Translations under genes and position numbers: made by a program | Notes under the pieces: generated by a model | What the model saw: only the letters and a program-made list of their open reading frames with translations | Told to the model about the DNA's origin: nothing | Database searches by the model: none | Origin: Chloroflexi bacterium RBG_13_51_52 | Lineage (GTDB): Bacteria > Chloroflexota > Dehalococcoidia > Dehalococcoidales > RBG-16-60-22 | Direction of reading: 5' to 3' | Assembly: GCA_001796525.1 (NCBI GenBank) | Contig: MGMT01000008.1 | Location: forward strand, 1 to 12,511 | DNA: 12,511 bases | Part shown: positions 6,701 through 12,511 of the stretch, piece after piece | Layout of the letters: each line of letters starts with the position of its first letter | How positions within the stretch are numbered: the first letter of the stretch is position 1

Positions 6701-6736
6701 TTGAAGTATAAAATATTTGTGATACAATACTATAAT
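6701..6736 (+). promoter_or_regulatory. Likely promoter of the APC permease gene
   Basis: TTGAAG at 6701-6706 with TACAAT at 6723-6728 (16-bp spacer) gives 9 of 12 consensus matches. A perfect TATAAT at 6731-6736 follows but has no good -35 at 17-18 bp. Either would start transcription 10-20 nt before the ATG at 6754, leaving a very short leader with a poor SD (GACGAG). Confidence 0.5.
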
Positions 6737-6753
6737 TGGTCTGATGACGAGAT

Positions 6754-8208
6754 ATGTCTGACAACTGGAATCCTAAACCCGGTGATAGGGTTTTCCGCCC
6801 CCGTAGAATAAGCAGATTTCACCTGAGAAGAGTGCTGGGTATTTCTGCTGTATTCAGCGCTGGCTATGGAAACGTAGGCTCATCGATTTATTATGCGCTG
6901 GGGATAGTTGCTTTAGTTGCCGGAGGAGCTACTCCGGTAGCGCTTGGGATAGCCGGAATTCTTTTTATTTTTACTGCTTTAACCTATGCCGAGGGCACAT
7001 CCGCGATTCCGGAAGCTGGTGGCTCGGCCAGTTTTGCCCGCCATGCTTTCGGTGATACGGCCGGCTTTATCGCCGGCTGGGCGTTGATGTTGAGTTATAT
7101 CGTTACCATCTCCATTTCAGCCTTTACCATACCACCGTATCTGGGTTTTTTTTGGGAGCCTTTTAAAACATCACCTATTATCGGCACGTTTGCTTCTATC
7201 GTAATCGTGTTTTTCCTGATGATGATTAATGTTGTCGGGATAAAAGAAACATCCTTTCTTAATATTGGTGCTACCGTGGTGGATATTCTTACCCAGATTA
7301 CCCTCGTTGTCATCGGTTTTATCACGCTGTTTAATCCGACGGTTTTAATCCAGCGGATTATCGATAACTGGCCATCGACGGGAAATCTGGTTTTTGGTAT
7401 TGCCCTGGCTACTATTGCTTATACCGGTATTGAAACGATGTCGCAGATGGCAGAAGAGACCAAGAAACCGGAAAAGAGTGTTCCGAGGGCATTAATCATG
7501 ATGATAGTTGCTGTCTTGGTGATTTTTGCCGGAATTTCTCTGGTATCACTTTCCGCTATGCCGGTAGAAGAGCTGGCTTCAGAGTGGTCCCGTGACCCGG
7601 TAGCAGGCATCGCCTTCCATATTCCCATAGAAATGATAAAGGTTGTTCTCAAACCGCTTATCGCGATTTTAGCGGGTACGATACTATTAATAGCGACCAA
7701 TGCTGGACTCATAGGTATATCGAGGCTGGCATTTTCACAGGGCACACATGGGCTTGCGCCATCGGCTTTCAGTCGTATACATAGTCGTTTTAAAACGCCG
7801 TATATTTCGATTGTTGTCTTCAGTCTAATCGCCATCGCATTACTAATACCGGGCTTTTTTGCGACCGACGTCTTTGCCAATATGGGTGCGCTTTATGCTA
7901 TCGGTTCGCTCCTGGCATTTATGTTTGCTCATGCATCTATCATAGGACTAAGATTCAGGAATCCGGATATGCCGCGTCCCTTCAGGCTGAAGGGGAATTT
8001 TTCTATTAAGGGATTTGATGTTCCCATAACTGCTGTAATCGGACTATTGGCGACAGTCTCAATATGGGTTATTATTCTTCTCCTGGAGCCGTACAGTCGC
8101 TGGGTAGGCTTGGGCTGGATGTTGGTTGGTTTTGTTATTTTTGTTATTATCAAGCAAAGACGGCGTAAAAAGACTGAAGAATGGCAGATTAAACCAAAAA
8201 TAAAGTAA
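6754..8208 (+). CDS. APC-superfamily permease (amino acid or K+ transporter)
   Basis: This is a 484-residue integral membrane protein with roughly 12 hydrophobic segments (from about residue 28 to 466) and short charged ends. TM1 carries GNVGSSIYYALG at 39-50, matching the unwound substrate-binding helix of the LeuT/APC fold; PEAGGSASFARHAFG lies at 86-100. TM6 and the following loop read AYTGIETMSQMAEETKKPEKS at 222-242, the strongest APC signature. TM8 has LLIATNAGLIGISR at 311-324. No C-terminal cytoplasmic domain is fused; instead the next gene encodes a separate Usp protein, followed by two TrkA/RCK proteins. Automatic annotation would say amino-acid permease. The TrkA/Usp neighbourhood instead suggests ion transport, since some APC members (KimA, KUP) move K+. 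Substrate is unresolved. Confidence 0.9.
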   Translation: MSDNWNPKPGDRVFRPRRISRFHLRRVLGISAVFSAGYGNVGSSIYYALGIVALVAGGATPVALGIAGILFIFTALTYAEGTSAIPEAGGSASFARHAFGDTAGFIAGWALMLSYIVTISISAFTIPPYLGFFWEPFKTSPIIGTFASIVIVFFLMMINVVGIKETSFLNIGATVVDILTQITLVVIGFITLFNPTVLIQRIIDNWPSTGNLVFGIALATIAYTGIETMSQMAEETKKPEKSVPRALIMMIVAVLVIFAGISLVSLSAMPVEELASEWSRDPVAGIAFHIPIEMIKVVLKPLIAILAGTILLIATNAGLIGISRLAFSQGTHGLAPSAFSRIHSRFKTPYISIVVFSLIAIALLIPGFFATDVFANMGALYAIGSLLAFMFAHASIIGLRFRNPDMPRPFRLKGNFSIKGFDVPITAVIGLLATVSIWVIILLLEPYSRWVGLGWMLVGFVIFVIIKQRRRKKTEEWQIKPKIK

Positions 8209-8215
8209 TTGGGTA

Positions 8216-8244
8216 TTGTAGTTTTTTCTTAATAGAGTTATAAT
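8216..8244 (+). promoter_or_regulatory. Promoter candidate for the usp-trkA-trkA genes
   Basis: A perfect TATAAT at 8239-8244 has TTGTAG 17 bp upstream (8216-8221; the first three -35 bases match). Transcription would start near 8251, about 30 nt before the GTG start. It lies just after the permease stop, so the three downstream genes may have their own promoter as well as read-through. Confidence 0.5.
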
Positions 8245-8282
8245 TGCCTCTGTCAAATTAATAATCAAATAAGAAGGTAATT

Positions 8283-8696
8283 GTGTTTAAGAAGATTCTG
8301 GTGCCGGTTTCCGGAACCGAGGCAGATGTCGAGACAGTCAAGCTGGCTTGCCGTCTTGCCAAGAAAGATAAGGGAAAAGTATGGGCGGTGTCGGTGGTGA
8401 CTATCAAACGCGCTCTGCCTTTAGATGCCGAAATCGACTCCGAGATTAAAAAGGCGGAGGAAATACTCGATAAAGCAGAGGCTGTTGCCGGGGAAGAGGA
8501 CTACGAGATTGAAACCGATGTCCTCCAGGCGAGAGAGGTGGGGCCGGCAATCGTGGATGAGGTTGTGGAGAGGGGTGTCAGTTTGATTCTCATGGGCATT
8601 GCTTATAAACAGCGTTTCGGACAGTTCAGTCTGGGGAATGTCGTGCCTTATGTGTTGAAAAATTCCCCATGCCCGGTTATACTTTACCAGCAGTAA
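8283..8696 (+). CDS. Universal stress protein (UspA) domain protein
   Basis: This is a 137-residue single Usp domain: KKILVPVSGTEAD at residues 3-15 (first strand), LACRLAKKDKGKVWAVSVV (21-39), and the C-terminal GQFSLGNVVPYVLKNSPCPVIL (113-134), clearly Usp. ATP-binding members have G-x-x-G-(x9)-G-(S/T) and an Asp after the first strand. Here the loop reads GIAY at 105-108, the last element is G-N at 118-119 and the Asp is Ser (VPVS), so nucleotide binding may be lost or altered. Start is GTG with AAGG at 8274-8277. It lies between an APC permease and two RCK proteins; in several lineages a Usp domain is fused to or encoded beside APC transporters, suggesting a cytoplasmic regulatory subunit. 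Confidence 0.9.
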   Translation: MFKKILVPVSGTEADVETVKLACRLAKKDKGKVWAVSVVTIKRALPLDAEIDSEIKKAEEILDKAEAVAGEEDYEIETDVLQAREVGPAIVDEVVERGVSLILMGIAYKQRFGQFSLGNVVPYVLKNSPCPVILYQQ

Positions 8697-8726
8697 AGCA
8701 ATAAAAAACAAGGTCAGGTTTTGGGT

Positions 8727-9131
8727 ATGAATATATTGATCATGGGATGTGGTCGTGTCGGCGCGAGGCTGGCTTCGTTGTTGGATGAAGATGGTCACAA
8801 GGTGACTATCCTGGATAACGATACGTATAGTTTTCGCAGATTACAGCCTTCCTTCGGAGGTACAGCTCTCTTTGGAAATGGTACTGATGAGGATTCATTA
8901 AAAAAAGCGGGTATCGAGGACGCGGACGTTTTTGTGGCGTTGACACAGGGTGACAACCGTAATGTTATGGCTTGCCAGATTGCCAAGCATGTTTTTAAAG
9001 TTGAGAGGGTAGTGAGCCGCATATACGACCCGCTCCGTGAAGAGATGTATAATGCCCTTGGTCTGGAAACAATAAGCCCGACCAAGATTTTCGCTCAATT
9101 ATTGAGAGAGCAGATTGAGGGTAAGGAATAA
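8727..9131 (+). CDS. TrkA-N (RCK) domain protein, N-terminal domain only
   Basis: TrkA proteins are cytoplasmic ring-forming subunits that bind NAD(H) or nucleotides and gate K+ transporters. The 134 residues from the ATG at 8727 form one Rossmann fold: MNILIMGCGRVG with GxGxxG at 7-12, acidic ribose-binding D30 in TILDND, then GNGTDEDSLKKAGIEDADVFVALTQ (50-74) and NVMACQIAK (79-87). The TrkA-C domain is absent: the frame stops at TAA 9129-9131, one base before the next gene, so no broken remnant exists. An in-frame TTG at 8721 would add two residues; ATG with AGG 8 nt upstream is preferred. Translation is tightly linked to the next trkA. No TrkH/KtrB channel gene is in the window. Confidence 0.92.
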   Translation: MNILIMGCGRVGARLASLLDEDGHKVTILDNDTYSFRRLQPSFGGTALFGNGTDEDSLKKAGIEDADVFVALTQGDNRNVMACQIAKHVFKVERVVSRIYDPLREEMYNALGLETISPTKIFAQLLREQIEGKE

Positions 9132-9132
9132 C

Positions 9133-9795
9133 ATGTATATTATTATCGTCGGGGGAGGTAGGCTGGGGTATTACCTGATGAAAGCTTTACTTAAAGAGGG
9201 GCACGAGGTGCTCGTCCTGGAAAAGGATGCCCGCATTTGCAAGACAATAACCGATGAACTGGGTAGTGTTTGCTTCCGTGGTGATGGCTGCGAGGCGGCG
9301 ACCCTGGCGGAGGTTGGTACCGGCCGCGCCGATATGATGGTAGCGGTAACCGGCGATGACGAGGACAATCTGGTAGCCTGCCAGGTAGCCAAGCATAAAC
9401 ATAATGTTCCCCGCACTATAGCCCGAATCCGTAATCCGAGGAACGCCGTCCTCTTTAAAAAACTGGGCGTAGACGTAACGGTTAACACTACCGACCTTAT
9501 TATTGAAGTAATTGAACATGAAGTGCCGACACATCCTGTAACGCAACTGCTAACCCTCGATGAAAAAGGGCTGATAATCGTCGATGTCAGGATATCTCCC
9601 GAGTCCAGTAGTGTAGGAAAAACAGTTAAAGACCTTTCTCTGCCCAAGGAAAGCAAACTGGCACTTATCATTCCCAATGAAGGCAATGCTCATGTTCCTG
9701 TAGCCCATACCGTGCTTCAGGCGGGCGACCAGATAATAGCGATAACTCCCTCCGAGAATAAAGAGGAACTAGAAGCAGCCTTAGGTGGTATGTAG
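9133..9795 (+). CDS. trkA: TrkA-family NAD-binding K+-transport regulatory protein (TrkA-N plus TrkA-C)
   Basis: This 220-residue protein is a complete one-copy RCK subunit. The Rossmann part shows IIIVGGGRLGYYL with GxGxxG at 7-12, E30 in VLVLEKD at the ribose position, FRGDGCEAATLAEVG at 48-62 and AVTGDDEDNLVACQVAK at 71-87. The TrkA-C domain runs from about 137 to 215, with ISPESSSVGKTVKDLSLPKES and the AGDQIIAIT strand at 197-205. ATG 9133 has AAGGA at 9123-9127 with 5 nt spacing, inside the last codons of the previous gene; an in-frame TTG at 9115 is rejected. With its one-domain partner it may form a hetero-ring. The permease and Usp upstream are the only membrane-transport partners visible. 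The pairing resembles ceoB-ceoC of Mycobacterium tuberculosis, which I recall lies beside an APC-like gene. Confidence 0.93.
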   Translation: MYIIIVGGGRLGYYLMKALLKEGHEVLVLEKDARICKTITDELGSVCFRGDGCEAATLAEVGTGRADMMVAVTGDDEDNLVACQVAKHKHNVPRTIARIRNPRNAVLFKKLGVDVTVNTTDLIIEVIEHEVPTHPVTQLLTLDEKGLIIVDVRISPESSSVGKTVKDLSLPKESKLALIIPNEGNAHVPVAHTVLQAGDQIIAITPSENKEELEAALGGM

Positions 9796-9854
9796 GCTGG
9801 TCAATCCTTTTTTTATCTTTTTGATTAACGTCCTTCCAAATTGACTCCTGCCCG

Positions 9855-9870
9855 TTTCTTTGTAAAGAAA
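9855..9870. repeat. Inverted repeat TTTCTTT-GT-AAAGAAA
   Basis: Seven-base arms with a 2-bp centre lie in the gap after trkA, ending 14 bp upstream of the comEA -35. All but two stem pairs are A-T and no T-tract follows, so a terminator is unlikely; an operator is possible. T-runs at 9809-9815 and 9819-9823 lack a convincing stem upstream. Confidence 0.35.
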
Positions 9871-9884
9871 AATCGATCATGCTA

Positions 9885-9912
9885 TTGACAATAATTCGCC
9901 AAATGGCATAAT
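9885..9912 (+). promoter_or_regulatory. Sigma-70 promoter of comEA-comEC
   Basis: TTGACA at 9885-9890 is perfect, and CATAAT at 9907-9912 matches 5 of 6, with a 16-bp spacer. The start is predicted near 9919, leaving a leader of about 55 nt before the GTG at 9974. The rest of the 178-bp gap (9796-9973) shows no coding frame. Confidence 0.7.
9897..9908. promoter_or_regulatory. Candidate operator CGCCAAATGGCA in the comEA promoter
   Basis: GCCA-AA-TGGC is an inverted repeat between the -35 and -10 hexamers, touching the -10. It agrees with the TGCCAATTGGCA palindrome at the HTH gene at 10 of 12 positions, both differences leaving the GCCA/TGGC arms intact. A protein bound here would block RNA polymerase. 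The same 10-mer core GCCAAATGGC also occurs inside trmD (2487-2496), where it is ordinary coding sequence, so chance is not excluded. Confidence 0.45.
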
Positions 9913-9973
9913 GAGATGATACAGGGGTAGTTTTTCAAAGTGTTGCATTCGGGTATATAGGGTGGAGTCTTTT

Positions 9974-10483
9974 GTGAAAGCGAGCAGATTCTTCAATGGC
10001 TGGTCTCTGGCGTTTTTGTTGCTGGTGATAGTGATTATTGTCGGCAGCATAGTTATCAGTCAGAAAGCCGGCCATGGTCAAGCTCTTGAGATATCCAAAT
10101 CACCGGAAAAGGAAATCGCCGGGGGAGTTTATATCGGGGGTGAAGTAAATAATCCCGGCTACTACCCGGTATTTTCCGGAGATAGCTTCGACGATATGCT
10201 CGCGGCTGCAGGTGGATTAAAAGAAGGCGCTGACCTTAATGGCATAGAACTGATTATCCACAAAACGGTTGATGAAGAAACTCCACAGAAAATCAATATC
10301 AACCGGGCAGAAGTATGGCTGCTTAAAGCCTTGCCCGGGGTGGGAGATGTAAAGGCTCAAGCAATTGTTGAATACCGTAATCAGCATGGCGTCTTCCGTG
10401 ACATCAATGAATTGAAAAATGTACCGGGCTTCGGCGATATCAGTTTCGATATGATCAAAGACATGATTACCGTAAACGATTAA
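9974..10483 (+). CDS. comEA: Competence protein ComEA (SLBB plus helix-hairpin-helix DNA-binding protein)
   Basis: ComEA is a membrane-anchored DNA receptor that binds incoming double-stranded DNA and hands it to the ComEC channel. From GTG 9974 the protein has 169 residues: a short basic start, one membrane anchor at about 11-29 (LAFLLLVIVIIVGSIVI), a linker, an SLBB beta-grasp domain at about 49-97 (GGVYIGGEVNNPGYYPV), and a pair of HhH motifs at about 106-168 with LPGVGDVKAQAIVEYR and VPGFGDISFDMIKDM. Start choice: GGAG at 9964-9967 lies 6 nt before GTG 9974, whereas a GTG at 9962 has no SD. comEC follows after 17 bp, the normal comEA-comEC operon. Confidence 0.95.
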   Translation: MKASRFFNGWSLAFLLLVIVIIVGSIVISQKAGHGQALEISKSPEKEIAGGVYIGGEVNNPGYYPVFSGDSFDDMLAAAGGLKEGADLNGIELIIHKTVDEETPQKININRAEVWLLKALPGVGDVKAQAIVEYRNQHGVFRDINELKNVPGFGDISFDMIKDMITVND

Positions 10484-10500
10484 TTTCAGGATAAGGGCTT

Positions 10501-12511
10501 GTGTTACTGATATATCTTAGCTCTGTCTGGGTGGTTGGCATATTTGCCGGTTCTATCTTGAAGCTGCCGCTCCTGTTTTGTCTCTTCGGGCTGGTCCCGC
10601 TGGCGCTGCTTTTTATAACCCGTCATCGAAAGTCAGTTATACTTGCCAGTCTTGGGGTTTTTCTTTTCGTGGCTGCTGCCGTTTATTCTTATTCTAGTCT
10701 TTATACCGTCGATGAAAGTCGAATCTATTTCTATAACGATATCGGTACCTATGAAATAACAGGGGTAATCACGGGAGACCCTGATATCAGAGATAAAAGC
10801 ACCCGGCTGACCGTAGCCACGGAAGAGATAAATCTGGAGGAAGGCTGGCGGGAGGTTGAAGGAACGGTACTGGTAATCGTGCCGCGATACCCTGAATATA
10901 GATACGGCGATTTAATCAGTATCATTGGAGAGCTGCAAACACCGCCGCGCCTCGATGACTTCGATTATCAGGGATATCTGGCGCACCAGGGCATTTACAC
11001 CACCATATATTATCCAAAAGTAGAGGTTTTGGATGAGGGGCATGGCTTTCAGCCACTGGCATGGATTTATGACTTGAGGAAAAGCCTGTCACGGACACTG
11101 GCGGAAGTGCTGCCCGAGCCTCAAGCGTCACTGGCGCAGGGAATTCTCCTGGGGATGCGGGCTAATATTCCCGAACAGCTGAATAGTGATTTTGCCCGCA
11201 GTGGAACATCCCATCTACTGGCGATATCCGGTATCAATCTCGGCATTATGGCTGGCATCCTGCTTAGTTTTGGATTATGGCTTTTCGGCAGGAGACATTA
11301 TTTATATGTCTGGCTGGCGCTGGTTGTTATCTGGTTTTACACTATCATCACCGGTATGAATCCACCGGTAGTGCGCGGCGCTATCATGGCCAGCCTTTTT
11401 CTTTTTGCCGAGGCCCTGGGGAGGCAGCGCAGCGGTATGGCAGCATTGACCTTCGCCGCAGCGGTCATGGTAGGCATCAGCCCGTATATCCTCGGCGATG
11501 CGTCTTTCCAGTTGAGTTTCCTTGCTATGGCCGGGCTGATTTTCATTTATCCCGTCCTCAGGAATTTTGGTAGAAGGATAGTCACTGCCCGTATCGGTGA
11601 TGAAGGATTCCTCGTATCTATATTGAATGTTACTATCGATAGCATCAGCGCCACGCTGGCGGCGATTATCGCTGTCTGGCCTTTAATCGTTTATTACTTC
11701 GGCATCTTTTCGCTGGCCGGTCCGATAGCCACTTTCTTACTAACGCCCGTGTTGCCCGTCATTATCGTCCTGGGTTCTATTACGATGCTTTTCGGACTGG
11801 CTTCGGTGGCAGTCGCTCAGGTATTAGGCTGGTTGGTCTGGCCTTTTTTATCGTACATGATATTGGTCGTCAGCGGCATGGGGTCGCCGTCTATTGCTTC
11901 AATTGATGTCGATTCGATAAGTCCTGTTTTTATCGTGTGCTATTACGTGTTATTAGCGGCGATTATCTGGCTGCACGGTCGGTGGAGTAAGATGCGCAAT
12001 TTGGTATCCGGGGCAGCCGGGGTAATGAAAGCCGGCGTGAGCACATCTCAAGGATTCTCACAACGACTTAAATGGGCAATCGCACCGCTGCTGGTGATAA
12101 CGGTTCTGGTGGTTTATACATCGGCTACTATGCCTGATAAAGAACTGCGCGTAAGTTTTCTGGATGTGGGGCAGGGGGACGCAATTCTAATTCAAAGGGG
12201 CAGCACGCAGGTTCTCATCGATGGCGGGCCTAGCCCCCAGGTGATTACCATGGAGTTAAGCCGGCAGATGCCTTTCTGGGACAGGAGTATCGACTTCGTA
12301 GTATTGACGCATCCTCATCAAGACCACCTTGCCGGGTTGATGGAAGTAATGCGTCGTTATGATGTGGCGCAAGTACTGTATCCGTCGCTCGATTATAAAT
12401 CGTCGCTGTATGATGAGTGGTTAAGATTTATTGACGAAACGGGGATTAAAAGCGTCATTGCCTGCGCCGGACAGCGGATAGATATGGGCGATGGAGTTGT
12501 TATTGATGTGC
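10501..12511 (+). CDS. comEC: Competence/DNA internalization channel ComEC (3' end cut by window edge)
   Basis: ComEC is the polytopic inner-membrane protein through which one DNA strand enters the cytoplasm during transformation. The frame opens at GTG 10501 (AAGGG at 10493-10497, short 3-nt spacing) and is uninterrupted for 670 codons to the edge. N-terminal membrane segments come first (LLIYLSSVWVVGIFAGSIL), then a soluble DUF4131/OB-like region at about 80-185 with ITGVITGDPD and YRYGDLISIIGEL, then the Competence membrane domain from about 205 with QGILLGMRANIPEQL and SHLLAISGINLGIMAG. A C-terminal metallo-beta-lactamase domain starts near 555 with LDVGQGDAILIQ and has the metal motif HPHQDH at 604-609. 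The usual SGLHV reads SGINL. At least the last part of the MBL domain is missing from view. Confidence 0.95.
   Translation, partial: MLLIYLSSVWVVGIFAGSILKLPLLFCLFGLVPLALLFITRHRKSVILASLGVFLFVAAAVYSYSSLYTVDESRIYFYNDIGTYEITGVITGDPDIRDKSTRLTVATEEINLEEGWREVEGTVLVIVPRYPEYRYGDLISIIGELQTPPRLDDFDYQGYLAHQGIYTTIYYPKVEVLDEGHGFQPLAWIYDLRKSLSRTLAEVLPEPQASLAQGILLGMRANIPEQLNSDFARSGTSHLLAISGINLGIMAGILLSFGLWLFGRRHYLYVWLALVVIWFYTIITGMNPPVVRGAIMASLFLFAEALGRQRSGMAALTFAAAVMVGISPYILGDASFQLSFLAMAGLIFIYPVLRNFGRRIVTARIGDEGFLVSILNVTIDSISATLAAIIAVWPLIVYYFGIFSLAGPIATFLLTPVLPVIIVLGSITMLFGLASVAVAQVLGWLVWPFLSYMILVVSGMGSPSIASIDVDSISPVFIVCYYVLLAAIIWLHGRWSKMRNLVSGAAGVMKAGVSTSQGFSQRLKWAIAPLLVITVLVVYTSATMPDKELRVSFLDVGQGDAILIQRGSTQVLIDGGPSPQVITMELSRQMPFWDRSIDFVVLTHPHQDHLAGLMEVMRRYDVAQVLYPSLDYKSSLYDEWLRFIDETGIKSVIACAGQRIDMGDGVVIDV

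Noticed and set aside
9115..9132. TTG start for the second TrkA gene
   Set aside because: Adds MRVRNN before the conserved MYIIIVGGG start; ATG 9133 has a good SD at 9123-9127.
9809..9823. Rho-independent terminator after trkA
   Set aside because: T-runs are present, but no GC-rich stem lies immediately upstream.
11277..11573. Plus-strand frame of 98 codons inside comEC
   Set aside because: Out-of-frame shadow of ComEC, whose own frame is uninterrupted and carries family motifs.
1..12511. CRISPR array, tRNA/rRNA genes, transposase or phage genes
   Set aside because: No regularly spaced repeat-spacer units, no cloverleaf-like or rRNA-like sequence and no mobile-element protein signatures were seen on reading both strands.

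Overview
The window reads as ordinary bacterial chromosome with dense housekeeping genes. It most resembles Chloroflexota, possibly Dehalococcoidia. That placement is an inference from overall protein style: a small Cro/CI-like regulator family I associate with that class, a ComEC of the 'SGIN' type, and an APC-Usp-TrkA-TrkA module. No 16S gene or other decisive marker is present. I see no insertion sequence, phage gene, CRISPR array, tRNA or rRNA. Starts are ATG or GTG, most with good Shine-Dalgarno (SD) sites, and several promoters match the sigma-70 consensus very closely.

Layout. (1) Positions 1-1101, minus strand: mraZ followed 5 bp later by rsmH, which runs off the left edge. Their promoter (TTGACA-17-TATAAA) and a 10-bp-periodic series of GGT/GGG boxes sit at 1107-1190 and look like an MraZ autoregulatory site. 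(2) Positions 1356-6265, plus strand: mogA, trmD, rplS, priA and def, a run joining molybdenum-cofactor synthesis, tRNA modification, ribosomal protein L19 with a long acidic/alanine tail, replication restart and N-terminal deformylation. (3) Positions 6315-6572, minus strand: a small helix-turn-helix regulator with a perfect consensus promoter and a perfect 12-bp palindrome at its +1. (4) Positions 6754-9795, plus strand: an APC-superfamily permease, a universal-stress-protein domain protein and two TrkA/RCK-type NAD-binding proteins, together suggesting a regulated ion (perhaps K+) or amino-acid transport system. (5) Positions 9974-12511, plus strand: comEA and comEC (cut by the right edge), the DNA-binding and membrane-channel parts of natural transformation. 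Their promoter holds a dyad matching 10 of 12 bases of the palindrome at the HTH gene.

The most interesting points are the possible link between the small HTH regulator and comEA/comEC through the shared dyad, the APC-Usp-TrkA-TrkA module with its one-domain first TrkA, the extended L19 tail, and the well-resolved MraZ box array. All regulatory links are inferences from sequence patterns, not demonstrated.
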